Assembly (NCBI RefSeq): GCF_029269835.1 | Contig: NZ_JARJBB010000001.1 | Span: 186,001-250,000, forward strand | Direction: 5' to 3' | Length of the DNA stretch: 64,000 bases | Source: Streptomyces tropicalis | GTDB taxonomy: Bacteria > Actinomycetota > Actinomycetes > Streptomycetales > Streptomycetaceae | Part shown: one piece after another, positions 25,900 through 39,801 of the stretch | Layout of the letters: the number at the start of each line of letters is the position of its first letter | Position numbering within the stretch: the first letter of the stretch is position 1 | The notes under the pieces: model-generated | Told to the model about the DNA's origin: nothing | Seen by the model: only the letters and a program-made list of their open reading frames with translations | Databases searched by the model: none | Translations under genes and position numbers: made by a program

Positions 25900-26565
25900 A
25901 TGCAGAAGTTCGACACGCCCGCCCCGATCTCCGCCGTCCTGGAGATCCCCGCCGGACGCATCCGGTTCATCGCCGCCGACCGCGTCGACACCGCCGTCGA
26001 GGTCCTGCCCGCCGACCCCTCCAGGAGCCGTGACGTCCGGACCGCCGAGCGGACCGTCGTCGACTGCGCCGACGGCGTCCTGCGGATCCGGACCCCCGAA
26101 TCCGGGAACCGGCTCCTCGGCCCCTCCGGATCCCTGGAGGTCACCGTCCGACTGCCCGCCGGCTCCCGCGTCGAGGCCAGGACCGGCGGCTCCGAGCTCC
26201 GCGGCGTGGGGCGCCTCGGCGACGTCGCCTTCGACGGCGCGTACCACCGCATCAAGATCGACGAGGCCGCGAGCCTCCGCCTCACCGCGCTCGACGGCGA
26301 CGTCGAGGTCGGCCGGCTGGGCGGCCCCGCGGAGATCAGCACCGCACGGGGCGACATCCGGGTCACCGAGGCCGTGCGCGGCACGGTCGTCCTGCGCACC
26401 CGGTCCGGCGACATCACGGTCGGCGCCGCCGCCGGCGTCTCGGCCGCCCTGGACGCCGGCACGGACCTCGGCCGCGTCAGCAACACCCTGAAGAACGACG
26501 GCACCGCCGCACTCGACATCCACGCCACGACCTCCCACGGCGACATCACCGCCCGCAGCCTCTGA
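25900..26565 (+). CDS. DUF4097 beta-repeat protein
   Basis: A 221-residue, soluble-looking beta-helix protein. The repeating pattern GDVEVGRLGGPAEISTARGDIRVTEAVRGTVVLRTRSGDITVG is the DUF4097/adhesin-like signature, with no signal peptide and a C-terminal HGDITARSL. In Streptomyces these genes usually follow a small HicB- or PadR-like regulator; here that gene is absent and an A/T-rich operator region takes its place. The ATG at 25900 is preceded by GGGAGAG. Function unknown. Confidence 0.8.
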   Translation: MQKFDTPAPISAVLEIPAGRIRFIAADRVDTAVEVLPADPSRSRDVRTAERTVVDCADGVLRIRTPESGNRLLGPSGSLEVTVRLPAGSRVEARTGGSELRGVGRLGDVAFDGAYHRIKIDEAASLRLTALDGDVEVGRLGGPAEISTARGDIRVTEAVRGTVVLRTRSGDITVGAAAGVSAALDAGTDLGRVSNTLKNDGTAALDIHATTSHGDITARSL

Positions 26566-26639
26566 AGGCCCGCGGCCCTGCGCCCCCGCGCAGGGCCGCG
26601 GGAGCCGTACAGGACACCCGACGCGACGAGGTGGAACAC

Positions 26640-27455
26640 ATGACGAAGAACAGCACTCCCCCGGCCACTTCGGCCTGGACCGGCAGGGTGCCGGTCGACG
26701 ACACGGCCCTGGCCGTCACCGACACCGGAGGCCCCGGTGTCCCCGTGGTCTATCTCAACGGCCAGTTCGCCACCCAGGGGTACTGGCGGCGGGTCGTCGC
26801 CGCACTGGGACCGGGATGGCGGCACATCACCTACGACGAGCGGGCCCGCGGCAGGTCGGGGCGCTCGGCGGACTACTCGTTCGAAGCCGCCGTCCGGGAT
26901 GTCGACGCCGTGCTCGCCGCCCGGGGCGTGGACCGGGCGCTGGTGGTCGGCTGGTCCTACGGAGCGGTCGTCGCAGCGCACTGGGCCGGGCGGAATCCGG
27001 AGCGCGCCCTGGGCGCGGTCCTGGTGGACGGCGCGTTCCCGTACGACTGGCTCGACGAGGCCATGGAGCAGCGGATCCGGAGGCTGTTCCGGCGGTTGGG
27101 CTGGTTCCTGCCGCTGCTGCGGCCGACGGGCCTGGCCCCGCGGATGACCGCGGAGCAGCAGGCGGACAGCAACATCGAACTCGGCAGGCTCTCCCGCGAG
27201 CGCGAACTGGGCCCCGTGCTGGACGGCATCACCGTCCCGGTGCGGTACGTGGTCGCTTCGGGGACGTCCTTCGGAAGCCGCGGCGACGAGCAGGAGCGGA
27301 TACGCGCCGGCCTCGACGCGGCGACCGCCCGCAACCCCCGCATCCGGATCGCCGCGAAGGTCGCCGGCAACCACGGTGCGGTGCTCAGGAAGGACTTCCG
27401 GGCCGTCGCCGAGGCCGTGCGCGAGGTCGCCGCACCGGGCTCCGGTGAGTACTGA
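26640..27455 (+). CDS. Alpha/beta-fold hydrolase
   Basis: A 271-residue cytoplasmic hydrolase. VVYLNGQFATQGYWRRV is the oxyanion strand-loop, HITYDERARGRSG the next conserved turn, VGWSYGAVV the nucleophile elbow (serine), and AGNHGAVLRKD the catalytic histidine. The acid would lie near YVVASGTSFGSRGDEQ. The substrate is unknown. ATG 26640 is used (GAGGTGG nine bases upstream); a GTG three codons earlier is possible. It follows the DUF4097 gene by 74 bp in the same direction, and the two are a common Streptomyces pair. Confidence 0.85.
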   Translation: MTKNSTPPATSAWTGRVPVDDTALAVTDTGGPGVPVVYLNGQFATQGYWRRVVAALGPGWRHITYDERARGRSGRSADYSFEAAVRDVDAVLAARGVDRALVVGWSYGAVVAAHWAGRNPERALGAVLVDGAFPYDWLDEAMEQRIRRLFRRLGWFLPLLRPTGLAPRMTAEQQADSNIELGRLSRERELGPVLDGITVPVRYVVASGTSFGSRGDEQERIRAGLDAATARNPRIRIAAKVAGNHGAVLRKDFRAVAEAVREVAAPGSGEY

Positions 27456-27775
27456 AGGACGCGCGTCCGCGAGCGGCCCGCCGTGGCCGGCTCCGGCGGG
27501 TCGAAGGAGTTCCCCCGGGAGGCCGTCCGGGCGGAGCCGCCGGACAGCGCGCACACCTGTGCGCAGGGCCGCGCGGGACCAGCCAACGGCGCGTGCCGGA
27601 GGGCGAGGTGGGTCACCGGGTCGAGCCGACGGACGCGGAGCGTGCCGGCTCGATGCTCGTCCGTGTCTCCCGGGCGCACGGCGGCCGGCCGGTGCCGGAC
27701 CTGTGAGACCCCCGGGGGAACGTCACCTTCCGGTCCGGTCCGTGCGAGGCCGGATTCGATCGGTAAGGTGTTCGC
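27456..27775. other. Intergenic stretch, no gene seen
   Basis: About 320 bases between the hydrolase and the TetR gene. I find no ORF with a ribosome site on either strand and no strong hairpin. The end holds TAAGGT (27764-27769), a -10-like box six bases before the TetR ATG, so that message may be leaderless. Confidence 0.45.
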
Positions 27776-28465
27776 ATGACTACCGGGGTTCGCCGCAGGA
27801 TGGGAGTGGAGGAGCGGCGGCAGCAGTTGATCGGCGTCGCCCTCGAACTGTTCAGCCGCCGCTCGCCCGACGAGGTCTCCATCGACGAGATAGCCTCGGC
27901 GGCCGGTATCTCCCGCCCGCTGGTCTACCACTACTTCCCGGGCAAACTCAGCCTGTACGAGGCCGCGTTGAAGCGGGCCTCGGAGGATCTCGCGGGCCGC
28001 TTCGTGGAGCCGCACGAGGGTCCGCTGGGGGCACGGCTGCTGCGGGTGATGCGGCGCTTCTTCGACTTCGTGGACGAGCACGGGCCCGGTTTCGCGGCCC
28101 TGATGCGCGGCGGCCCGGCGGTCGGCTCGTCGACGACGAACGCGCTGATCGACTCCGTACGCCAGGCCGCCTATGTCCAGATCCTTTCGCATCTGGACGT
28201 CGCGGAGCCGCCGGCCCGGCTGGAGCTCGTGGTGCGGTCGTGGATCTCCCTCGCGGAGTCGACGGCGCTGCTCTGGCTGGACGGGCGGGGCATTCCGCGT
28301 GCCGAGCTGGAGTCGCAGCTGGTGCACGACTTCGGCGCACTGGCCGCGGTCAGCGCCGCGTACGACGAGGAGACCGCCGCGGTGGTGCGGCGGATGCTGC
28401 GGGACGAGCCGGCCGACGGGCCGTTCGGCGACCTGGTGGCCCGGCTGATCGCCCTGGCGTCCTGA
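27776..28465 (+). CDS. TetR/AcrR family transcriptional regulator
   Basis: A 229-residue repressor. The N-terminal helix-turn-helix is clear: RRQQLIGVALELFSRRSPDEVSIDEIASAAGISRPLVYHYFPGKLSLYEAAL. The C-terminal ligand domain is alanine/leucine-rich and ends DLVARLIALAS. There is no Shine-Dalgarno; TAAGGT lies six bases before the ATG, suggesting a leaderless transcript. Its target is not obvious: it faces the pullulanase gene convergently and shares a terminator with it. Confidence 0.9.
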   Translation: MTTGVRRRMGVEERRQQLIGVALELFSRRSPDEVSIDEIASAAGISRPLVYHYFPGKLSLYEAALKRASEDLAGRFVEPHEGPLGARLLRVMRRFFDFVDEHGPGFAALMRGGPAVGSSTTNALIDSVRQAAYVQILSHLDVAEPPARLELVVRSWISLAESTALLWLDGRGIPRAELESQLVHDFGALAAVSAAYDEETAAVVRRMLRDEPADGPFGDLVARLIALAS

Positions 28466-28477
28466 CCGCGGTACGCA

Positions 28478-28515
28478 CGAGGGGGCCGGGGTCCGTGCGG
28501 ACCCCGGCCCCCTCG
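28478..28515. terminator. Bidirectional terminator between tetR and pulA
   Basis: An 18-bp perfect stem, 28478-28495 (CGAGGGGGCCGGGGTCCG) with 28498-28515, and a two-base loop. It lies 12 bases after the TetR stop and 19 bases beyond the pulA stop on the other strand. One of the strongest hairpins in the window. Confidence 0.9.
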
Positions 28516-28534
28516 CCGCTGCGGGCGGTCCGGG

Positions 28535-33982
<5,448 letters not shown>

Positions 33983-34084
33983 AGGCGTGAACTCCTTGCG
34001 ATTACGGCTCAGTCGGGCCCGTTCCGGCTCGCGCGGACGGCTGCGTCGCCGGGCGCCCGCGCGACCGTACCGCCGCCGAAAGGG

Positions 34085-34094
34085 TTGCAGCAAG
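34085..34094 (-). promoter_or_regulatory. Candidate MalR operator of pulA
   Basis: On the coding strand this reads CTTGCTGCAA and contains the palindrome TTGC-n-GCAA (34085-34093). It matches half-sites of the CTTGCA/TGCAAG elements found at the other mal promoters here, about 100 bases before the pulA start. Confidence 0.55.
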
Positions 34095-34211
34095 AGGCGT
34101 GAAAGCATCGGTAAGGAATTTCAACCACCGCTCCCACCCGGCCTCCTGACCGGACGCACCGCCCGCGGCGCGCCGGAGGGGCCGGTACGGGACGGGGCGC
34201 GGCGTGCCCGG

Positions 34212-34244
34212 GGCCCGCGCCCCCGCGGGAAGGGGGCGCGGGCC
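34212..34244 (-). terminator. Terminator of the alpha-amylase gene
   Basis: GGCCCGCGCCCCC (34212-34224) pairs with GGGGGCGCGGGCC (34232-34244) around a seven-base loop, 15 bases after the amylase stop on the minus strand. Confidence 0.8.
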
Positions 34245-34258
34245 GGGGCGGTGCGGGG

Positions 34259-35641
34259 TCAGCAGCCGGACTTGCCGGCGTACACGGCCAGGGCGGTGTT
34301 GGCGCCCAGGGTGGCGGTGAGCTGCCCGGAGGAGTTCACCGTGACGGTCGTGTTGTTCTGCACGTTGCAGTACGTGCCGGCGGGCAGGGAGGTCTGGAAG
34401 GTCCGGCTGAGCGTGCCCGCTTCGTGGTTCACGGCGACGAAGCCCTTGGAGCCGCGGCCGAAGGCGATGGCGTTGTTGCCGTTGTCCCACCAGTCGGTGA
34501 CGGCCTGGCCGCGGGTGGCGTTGCGGAAGGCCACCATGGACTTGATCTCCGGCCAGGCGTGCTGGCACTTCCACCCGTCCTGCCAGCAGGCGTTCACGGT
34601 GCCGCCGTTCGGCGGGCCGGCGTCCGGGTCCGACCACTCGTAGCCGGAGTTGATGTCCGGGGCGCCGTAGGGCCAGGCGAGCATGAAGACGTTGGCCAGG
34701 GTGTAGTTGGCGCCGTCCTTGTAGTTGAGCGTGGAGCCGTTGCGCTCGGTGTCGTGGTTGTCGACGAATACGCCGGCGACCGAGCTGCTCATGTAGCCCC
34801 AGCCCTCGCCGAAGTTGTTCAGGTACGCGAGCTTCTCGTTGTTGAAGACCCGCTTGAGGTCGTAGGCGTAGCGGAACTCCTGGACGTCGCCGTTGCCGGT
34901 GTACTCGGTCGGCTGGACCGCCTCGCCCGCGCCGTAGATGACCTCCTGCTTCCAGTAGGCACCCGGGTTGGTGAGGCGGGACTTGATGTTGGCGAGGTCG
35001 GCTGCGTCGATGTGCTTGGCCGCGTCGATGCGGAAGCCGTCGACACCGAGGCTCAGCAGGTCGTTCATGTAGCCGGCGATGGTCTTGCGGACGTACTCCT
35101 CGCCGGTGTCCAGGTCGGCGAGGCCGACCAGTTCGCAGTGCTGGACGTTCCAGCGGTCCTGGTAGTTGCTGACCTGGGCGGTGCAGTCGTCGAAGTCGGG
35201 CATCGAGTAGAGGCCGGGGTAGTCGTACTTCGTGTACGACGAGCCGCCCGTGCCGGTGCCGCTGCCCGCCGACATGTGGTTGATCACCGTGTCGACGACG
35301 ACCTTGACCCCGGCCGCGTGGCAGGCGGCCACCATGTTCCGGAAGGAGGTGCGGTCGCCGAGCCGGCCGGCGATCCGGTAGCTCACGGGCTGGTAGGAGG
35401 TCCACCACTGCGGACCCTGTATGTGCTCGGCGGGCGGGGAGACCTGGACGTAGCCGTAGCCGGCGGGGCCCAGGGTGCTGCCGCACTCCTTGGCGACGGA
35501 GTCGTACTTCCACTCGAAGAGGACGGCGGTGACGTCCTTGGTGCCGGGCGGGGAGGCCTCGGCGGTCCCGGCCGGGACCACGAGCGCGACCGACGCGGCC
35601 GCCGTCAGGGCGAGCGCGGCGGAAAGGATTCTGCTGGCCAT
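34259..35641 (-). CDS. amy: Secreted alpha-amylase (GH13)
   Basis: A 460-residue extracellular endo-amylase. The signal peptide ends near residue 29 ([22 protein letters not shown]). The GH13 motifs are GFRIDAAKH near 203 (nucleophile), GAGEAV near 238 (acid/base) and FVDNHDTER near 294. The end is the usual C-domain ([21 protein letters not shown]). No CBM20 starch-binding domain is present, so it is a short amylase. The ATG at 35641 follows GAAGGAACCCC and removes an unconserved in-frame extension to 35686. A paired CTGCAAG/CTTGCAG site lies upstream. Confidence 0.93.
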   Translation of the reverse strand: MASRILSAALALTAAASVALVVPAGTAEASPPGTKDVTAVLFEWKYDSVAKECGSTLGPAGYGYVQVSPPAEHIQGPQWWTSYQPVSYRIAGRLGDRTSFRNMVAACHAAGVKVVVDTVINHMSAGSGTGTGGSSYTKYDYPGLYSMPDFDDCTAQVSNYQDRWNVQHCELVGLADLDTGEEYVRKTIAGYMNDLLSLGVDGFRIDAAKHIDAADLANIKSRLTNPGAYWKQEVIYGAGEAVQPTEYTGNGDVQEFRYAYDLKRVFNNEKLAYLNNFGEGWGYMSSSVAGVFVDNHDTERNGSTLNYKDGANYTLANVFMLAWPYGAPDINSGYEWSDPDAGPPNGGTVNACWQDGWKCQHAWPEIKSMVAFRNATRGQAVTDWWDNGNNAIAFGRGSKGFVAVNHEAGTLSRTFQTSLPAGTYCNVQNNTTVTVNSSGQLTATLGANTALAVYAGKSGC

Positions 35642-35672
35642 GTGGGGGTTCCTTCTTCGTTGAAGGCAATTG

Positions 35673-35696
35673 CTGCAAGTTTTCAACCACTTGCAG
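35673..35696 (-). promoter_or_regulatory. MalR operator of the amylase gene
   Basis: CTGCAAG (35673-35679) and CTTGCAG (35690-35696) form a 7-bp inverted repeat with a ten-base spacer, 32 to 55 bases upstream of the amylase start. CTTGCAG repeats are the established recognition element of the Streptomyces LacI-type regulators of amylase and maltose genes (Reg1/MalR). Confidence 0.85.
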
Positions 35697-35818
35697 TGCA
35701 GCAGAAGGTACGAGCCTCGACCCCGGCGGTCAATCCCCTGGACATGCTCCCGTCACCCACGCGAAATGCGGCTGCTCTGCGGGGCGTTGGCCGGCGCGCA
35801 GCGGCACGGGGACGCGGC

Positions 35819-35851
35819 GGGGCCCGCCGTCCGGTGCGGACGGCGGGCCCC
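35819..35851 (-). terminator. Terminator at the end of the mal operon
   Basis: GGGGCCCGCCGTCC (35819-35832) pairs with GGACGGCGGGCCCC (35838-35851) around GGTGC, 26 bases beyond the alpha-glucosidase stop on the minus strand. A 14-bp perfect stem. Confidence 0.85.
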
Positions 35852-35876
35852 TGGACGTGCGCGCGGGCCGTGCCGG

Positions 35877-37571
35877 TCAGGCGGTGGTCCACCACACGGT
35901 GGCGTCGGCGGGCACCACGGCCCGGCCGTCCGCCCCCGGCTCGCCCGGCTCGACGCTCGCCAGCAGCACCCTGCCGTACGCGGGGACGCTCACCGGGTCG
36001 CCGGTGGTGTTGGCCACGCACACGAACTCGCCCCGGCGCAGCGCGAGGACGCCCTCGGGTGCCGGCAGCCACTCCACCGCGTCACCGGCACCCAGGCAGG
36101 GGTGGGTGCGGCGGGCGGCGAGCGCCGCCCGGTACAGCTCCAGGGTGGAGCCGGGCACGCCCGTCTGCGCCTCCACGCTCAGCTCGCCCCAGGCCCCGGG
36201 CTGGGGCAGCCAGCTGCCGCCCTCGCCGAAACCGTAGGAGGAGCCCTCGCGGGTCCACGGGATCGGCACCCGGCAGCCGTCGCGGAAGCCGTCCTGGCCC
36301 GCGCCCCGGAAGTACGCGGGGTCCTGGCGCACCTCGTCCGGCAGGTCGACCACGTCCGGCAGGCCGAGCTCCTCGCCCTGGTAGACGTAGGCCGAGCCGG
36401 GCAGCGCCAGCATCAGCAGGGTGGCGGCGCGGGCCCGGCGCAGGCCGCGTTCGCGGTCGCCCGCGGTGCGGATCTGGGTCCCGAGGCCGGGCGGGTTGGC
36501 GAAGCGGGTGGCGTGCCGGGTGACGTCGTGGTTCGACAGCACCCAGGTGGCGGGGGCGCCGACCGGGCGCATCGCCTCCAGCGTGCGGTCGATGACCGTC
36601 CGCAGCTCCTCCGCGTCCCACTCCGTGCCCAGGTACTGGAAGTTGAATGCCTGGTGCAGTTCGTCGGGACGGACGTAGTTCGCGGTGCGCTCGACGGTCG
36701 GGGTCCATGCCTCGGCCACGAAGATCTGCTCGCCCGCGTACTCGTCGAGGACGGTGCGCCACTGGCGGTAGATGGCGTGCACGCCGTCCTGGTCGAAGAA
36801 CGGCATGACATCGTTGCCCAGCAGTTTCAGCTGGTCGTGGCCGCCGAGGTCCGGCAGGCCGTCGGCCTTGACCAGGCCGTGCGCCACGTCGATGCGGAAG
36901 CCGTCCACGCCCATGTCGAGCCAGAAACGCAGGATGGAGCGGAACTCGTCACCGACGGCCGGGTGGTCCCAGTTGAAGTCGGGCTGCTCCGGGGCGAAGA
37001 GGTGCAGGTACCACTCGCCCGGGGTGCCGTCCGGCTCGGTGACCCGGGTCCAGGCCGGCCCGCCGAAGATGGACTCCCAGTCGTTGGGCGGCAGTTCACC
37101 GTCCCGACCCTTGCCCTGGCGGAAGTGGTAGCGGTCCCGCAGCGGCGAGCCGGGGCCCTCGGCGACCGCGCGGCGGAACCACTCGTGCTGGTCGGAGGAG
37201 TGGTTGGGCACCAGGTCCACGATGATGCGCAGGCCCAGCGCGTGCGCGTCGCGGATCAGGGCGTCGGCGTCGAGCAGGGTGCCGAACATGGGGTCCACGG
37301 CCCGGTAGTCGGCGACGTCGTAGCCGGCGTCCGCCTGCGGCGAGGCGTAGAAGGGGCTGAGCCACACGGCGTCGACGCCGAGGTCGCGCAGGTGGGGCAG
37401 GCGGGAGCGGACGCCTTCGAGGTCGCCCATGCCGTCGCCGTTGCTGTCGGCGAAGCTGCGCGGGTACACCTGGTAGATCACCGCGTCCCGCCACCAGTCG
37501 GGCCGCTGGTCGACGGTGGCGACGGGCGCGTCGGAGGTGGGGGTTCCGGCCGAGGAGTGCTGCTGGCTCAT
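35877..37571 (-). CDS. aglA: Cytoplasmic GH13 alpha-glucosidase
   Basis: A 564-residue enzyme without a signal peptide, so it acts on imported maltodextrins. WWRDAVIYQVYPRSFADSNGDGMGDLEGV is the typical oligo-1,6-glucosidase/alpha-glucosidase start. The active-site motifs are GFRIDVAHG near 225 (nucleophile), FVAEAW near 286 (acid/base) and VLSNHDVTRH near 346. Start ATG 37571 follows AAGGA. It is the last gene of malE-malF-malG-aglA, but 203 bp and a nested hairpin separate it from malG, so it may be expressed less than the transporter. The aglA name is by position and family. Confidence 0.92.
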   Translation of the reverse strand: MSQQHSSAGTPTSDAPVATVDQRPDWWRDAVIYQVYPRSFADSNGDGMGDLEGVRSRLPHLRDLGVDAVWLSPFYASPQADAGYDVADYRAVDPMFGTLLDADALIRDAHALGLRIIVDLVPNHSSDQHEWFRRAVAEGPGSPLRDRYHFRQGKGRDGELPPNDWESIFGGPAWTRVTEPDGTPGEWYLHLFAPEQPDFNWDHPAVGDEFRSILRFWLDMGVDGFRIDVAHGLVKADGLPDLGGHDQLKLLGNDVMPFFDQDGVHAIYRQWRTVLDEYAGEQIFVAEAWTPTVERTANYVRPDELHQAFNFQYLGTEWDAEELRTVIDRTLEAMRPVGAPATWVLSNHDVTRHATRFANPPGLGTQIRTAGDRERGLRRARAATLLMLALPGSAYVYQGEELGLPDVVDLPDEVRQDPAYFRGAGQDGFRDGCRVPIPWTREGSSYGFGEGGSWLPQPGAWGELSVEAQTGVPGSTLELYRAALAARRTHPCLGAGDAVEWLPAPEGVLALRRGEFVCVANTTGDPVSVPAYGRVLLASVEPGEPGADGRAVVPADATVWWTTA

Positions 37572-37662
37572 GGCGTCCTTGCTGCGAGGGGGGTCGCCCG
37601 CTCCGGCGGGGCCGGGAGCGGGGGCGGAATACAGGTCGGGGGTGGGGCCGGCGGGAGGACGA

Positions 37663-37735
37663 GGCGGCCGCGGTGCCGGCGGGGTGTTGGATTCCCCCGC
37701 GGGCACGGAGCCCGCGGGGGGACACCGCGGCCGCC
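37663..37735 (-). terminator. Nested intercistronic hairpin between malG and aglA
   Basis: Outer arms GGCGGCCGCGGTG (37663-37675) and CACCGCGGCCGCC (37723-37735) enclose inner arms CCCCCGCGGGC (37694-37704) and GCCCGCGGGGG (37710-37720, five-base loop). In total 24 perfect pairs. It begins 39 bases after the malG stop and can act as an attenuator or an mRNA-stability element within the operon. Confidence 0.75.
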
Positions 37736-37774
37736 GCCCGCGCGGACAGGCGCGCGGGAGCCGTTCGACGCCGG

Positions 37775-38680
37775 TCAGCCCTTGGTGCCGCCGGCGGTGA
37801 GACCGGTGACGAGGTTCTTCTGCACCAGGTAGAAGAACACCGACACGGGTATCGCGATGAGCACCGCGGTGGCGGCCATGTAGTTCCACTGGGCGTCGTG
37901 CTCGCTGACGAAGGTCTGCAGGCCGACGGCGAAGGTGTACTTGGAGTCGTCGAGCATGAAGGTGGTCGCGAACGCCACCTCGCCGACGGCGGTGATGAAG
38001 TTGTAGAAGGCGGCGACCGCCAGACCCGGGCGGGCCAGCGGCAGGATCAGCCGCGCGAAGGTGCCGAAGGGGCTGAGCCCGTCGACGCGTCCGGCCTCGT
38101 CGATCTCGAAGGGGATGGTGTCGAAGTACCCCTTGAGCAGCCAGGCGCTGTAGGGCACGGCCGTGGTGCAGTTGATGACGATGAGGGCCCAGTAGGTGTC
38201 GATCAGGCCGAGCTCGCTGAAGATCTCGTACATCGGCACGATCAGGATGGCGATCGGGAAGGCCTGGGTGAGCAGCAGCACCCACATCAGCGACTTGTAG
38301 CCGGGGAAGCGCATGCGCGAGACGGCGTAGCCGGTGGTCGCGGCGACGAAGACCCCGATCACGGTGGTGCCGAGGGCCACGACCATCGTCGACTTGAACC
38401 AGTCGAAGAAGGCGGTGTGCTCCAGCACGAAGTTGTAGTTGGAGAAGGTCAGCCGGGACGCGATCCGGCTCGGGTGCAGGTAGTCGTCCTTGTCCGGGCC
38501 GAGGGACAGGTAGAACAGCCAGGCCACCGGCGCCAGGGCGATCAGGCTCGCGACGGCGAGGCCCGCGTGCAGGACGGCGGCGCCGAGCGGGCCGCGCTCG
38601 CCGCGCCCGCGGGACCGGCGGGCGGACCGCCCGGCGGCGGCCGCTGCGGCCGGCGTCTTCTCGAGGGTCGTGGTGCTCAT
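37775..38680 (-). CDS. malG: Maltose/maltodextrin ABC transporter permease MalG
   Basis: A 301-residue inner-membrane permease with six predicted helices, the first near residue 35 (VLHAGLAVASLIALAPVAWLFYLSLGP). The EAA loop that contacts the ATPase is EIDEAGRVDGLSPFGTFARLILPLARPG. Its partners are MalF (stop 16 bp upstream of this start) and MalE. The ATPase is not encoded here; in Streptomyces a shared ATPase (MsiK) serves these systems from elsewhere. ATG 38680 follows AGGAGCCGCC; the longer frame to 38716 overlaps malF. Confidence 0.94.
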   Translation of the reverse strand: MSTTTLEKTPAAAAAAGRSARRSRGRGERGPLGAAVLHAGLAVASLIALAPVAWLFYLSLGPDKDDYLHPSRIASRLTFSNYNFVLEHTAFFDWFKSTMVVALGTTVIGVFVAATTGYAVSRMRFPGYKSLMWVLLLTQAFPIAILIVPMYEIFSELGLIDTYWALIVINCTTAVPYSAWLLKGYFDTIPFEIDEAGRVDGLSPFGTFARLILPLARPGLAVAAFYNFITAVGEVAFATTFMLDDSKYTFAVGLQTFVSEHDAQWNYMAATAVLIAIPVSVFFYLVQKNLVTGLTAGGTKG

Positions 38681-38696
38681 GGCGGCTCCTGCGGCG

Positions 38697-39701
38697 TCAG
38701 ACGGCGAGCTGGTCATTGCGCTTCAGCCAGCGGAAGTAGAAGGAGGTGAAGACGGTCAGGATCGACAGCAGCAGCACACCGTACGCGGCGGACTGGGCGA
38801 AGTCGCGCGGCTGCTGGCCGAAGCCCAGGAAGTAGGCCCACGTGACGAGGATCTGGGCGTCGGGGGCACCGGTGGGTCCGAACAGCAGGAAGATGATGGC
38901 GAACTGGTTGAAGGTCCAGATGATGCCGAGCAGGACGACGGTGGAGCTGACCGAGCGCAGACCGGGCAGGGTGACGTGCCGGAACCGCTGCCAGGAGGTG
39001 GCGCCGTCCATCTCCGCCGCCTCGTAGAGCGAGGGGTCGATGGACTGCAGGCCGCCGAGCAGCGAGAGCATCATGAACGGCACACCGCACCAGGTGTTCA
39101 CCATGATCGCGGCGAACCGCTGCCAGAAGGTGTCCTCCAGCCACTGCGGCTGGGGCAGGTGGAGGGCGCCGAGCACCTGGTTCAGCACGCCGGAGTCGGC
39201 GAGCATGATCCGCCAGGAGAAGACGGTGACGAAGGTCGGCACGGCCCAGGGCAGCACCAGCAGCAACCGGTAGAAGGTACGACCGCGCAGCTTCTCGTTG
39301 AGCATGAGCGCCAGGCCGAGGCCGATGGTGTAGTGCAGGGCCACGCAGGCGGCCGTCCAGAAGACGGTCCACAGGAAGTGCGACCAGAACCGGTCGTAGG
39401 CCGTGGGGCCCCAGAGGATGTCGGCGTAGTTGTGGAAGCCGATGTACTTGTAGGTGGCGGCGATGTGGTTGACGCCGATCGTCCGCGCCGAGTTGAGGCT
39501 GTTGGCGTCCGTCAGCGTGAGGTACACGCCCCGCACCAGCGGGTAGCCGACGATGACGCCGAGGACGGCGACCACCGGGGCGATCATCGCGTAGGCGTAC
39601 CAGTGCTTCTGGTACCCGTTCTTGATGCGCCGGCCCAGGCCGGGCCGAGGCGCGCGGTCACCGCGGGGACTGCCGGTCGCGCGGTCGATGGCGACTGTCA
39701 T
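38697..39701 (-). CDS. malF: Maltose/maltodextrin ABC transporter permease MalF
   Basis: A 334-residue permease. An initial cytoplasmic segment and first helix (WYAYAMIAPVVAVLGVIVGYPLVRGVYLTLTD) are followed by five more helices. The EAA loop is EAAEMDGATSWQRFRHVTLPGLR. It lacks the extra periplasmic domain of the E. coli protein, as is normal for actinobacterial MalF. ATG 39701 follows GAAGGTG. The gap to malE upstream is 100 bp and is filled by a 20-bp-stem hairpin, so malF and malG are probably translated from a minority of the transcripts. Confidence 0.94.
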   Translation of the reverse strand: MTVAIDRATGSPRGDRAPRPGLGRRIKNGYQKHWYAYAMIAPVVAVLGVIVGYPLVRGVYLTLTDANSLNSARTIGVNHIAATYKYIGFHNYADILWGPTAYDRFWSHFLWTVFWTAACVALHYTIGLGLALMLNEKLRGRTFYRLLLVLPWAVPTFVTVFSWRIMLADSGVLNQVLGALHLPQPQWLEDTFWQRFAAIMVNTWCGVPFMMLSLLGGLQSIDPSLYEAAEMDGATSWQRFRHVTLPGLRSVSSTVVLLGIIWTFNQFAIIFLLFGPTGAPDAQILVTWAYFLGFGQQPRDFAQSAAYGVLLLSILTVFTSFYFRWLKRNDQLAV

Positions 39702-39750
39702 GGTTCGACACCTTCGGGGGGGTTCAGGGGGCGGGCCCGGGCACAGGCCG

Positions 39751-39795
39751 GTGGCCGCCGGATCCGCCCCCGGGCGGGGCGGATCCGGCGGCCAC
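39751..39795 (-). terminator. 20-bp hairpin between malE and malF
   Basis: A perfect 20-bp inverted repeat: 39751-39770 pairs with 39776-39795 around CGGGC. It begins 6 bases after the malE stop. In E. coli a hairpin in the same place protects malE mRNA and lowers malF expression. The same role is inferred here; complete termination would cut off malF, so it is more likely a stabiliser or partial attenuator. Confidence 0.85.
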
Positions 39796-39801
39796 ACGGA
39801 C

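Noticed and set aside
23751..27554. A 1267-residue minus-strand open frame
   Set aside because: Antisense to the sigma-like, DUF4097 and hydrolase genes; crosses their intergenic regions and has no recognisable fold.
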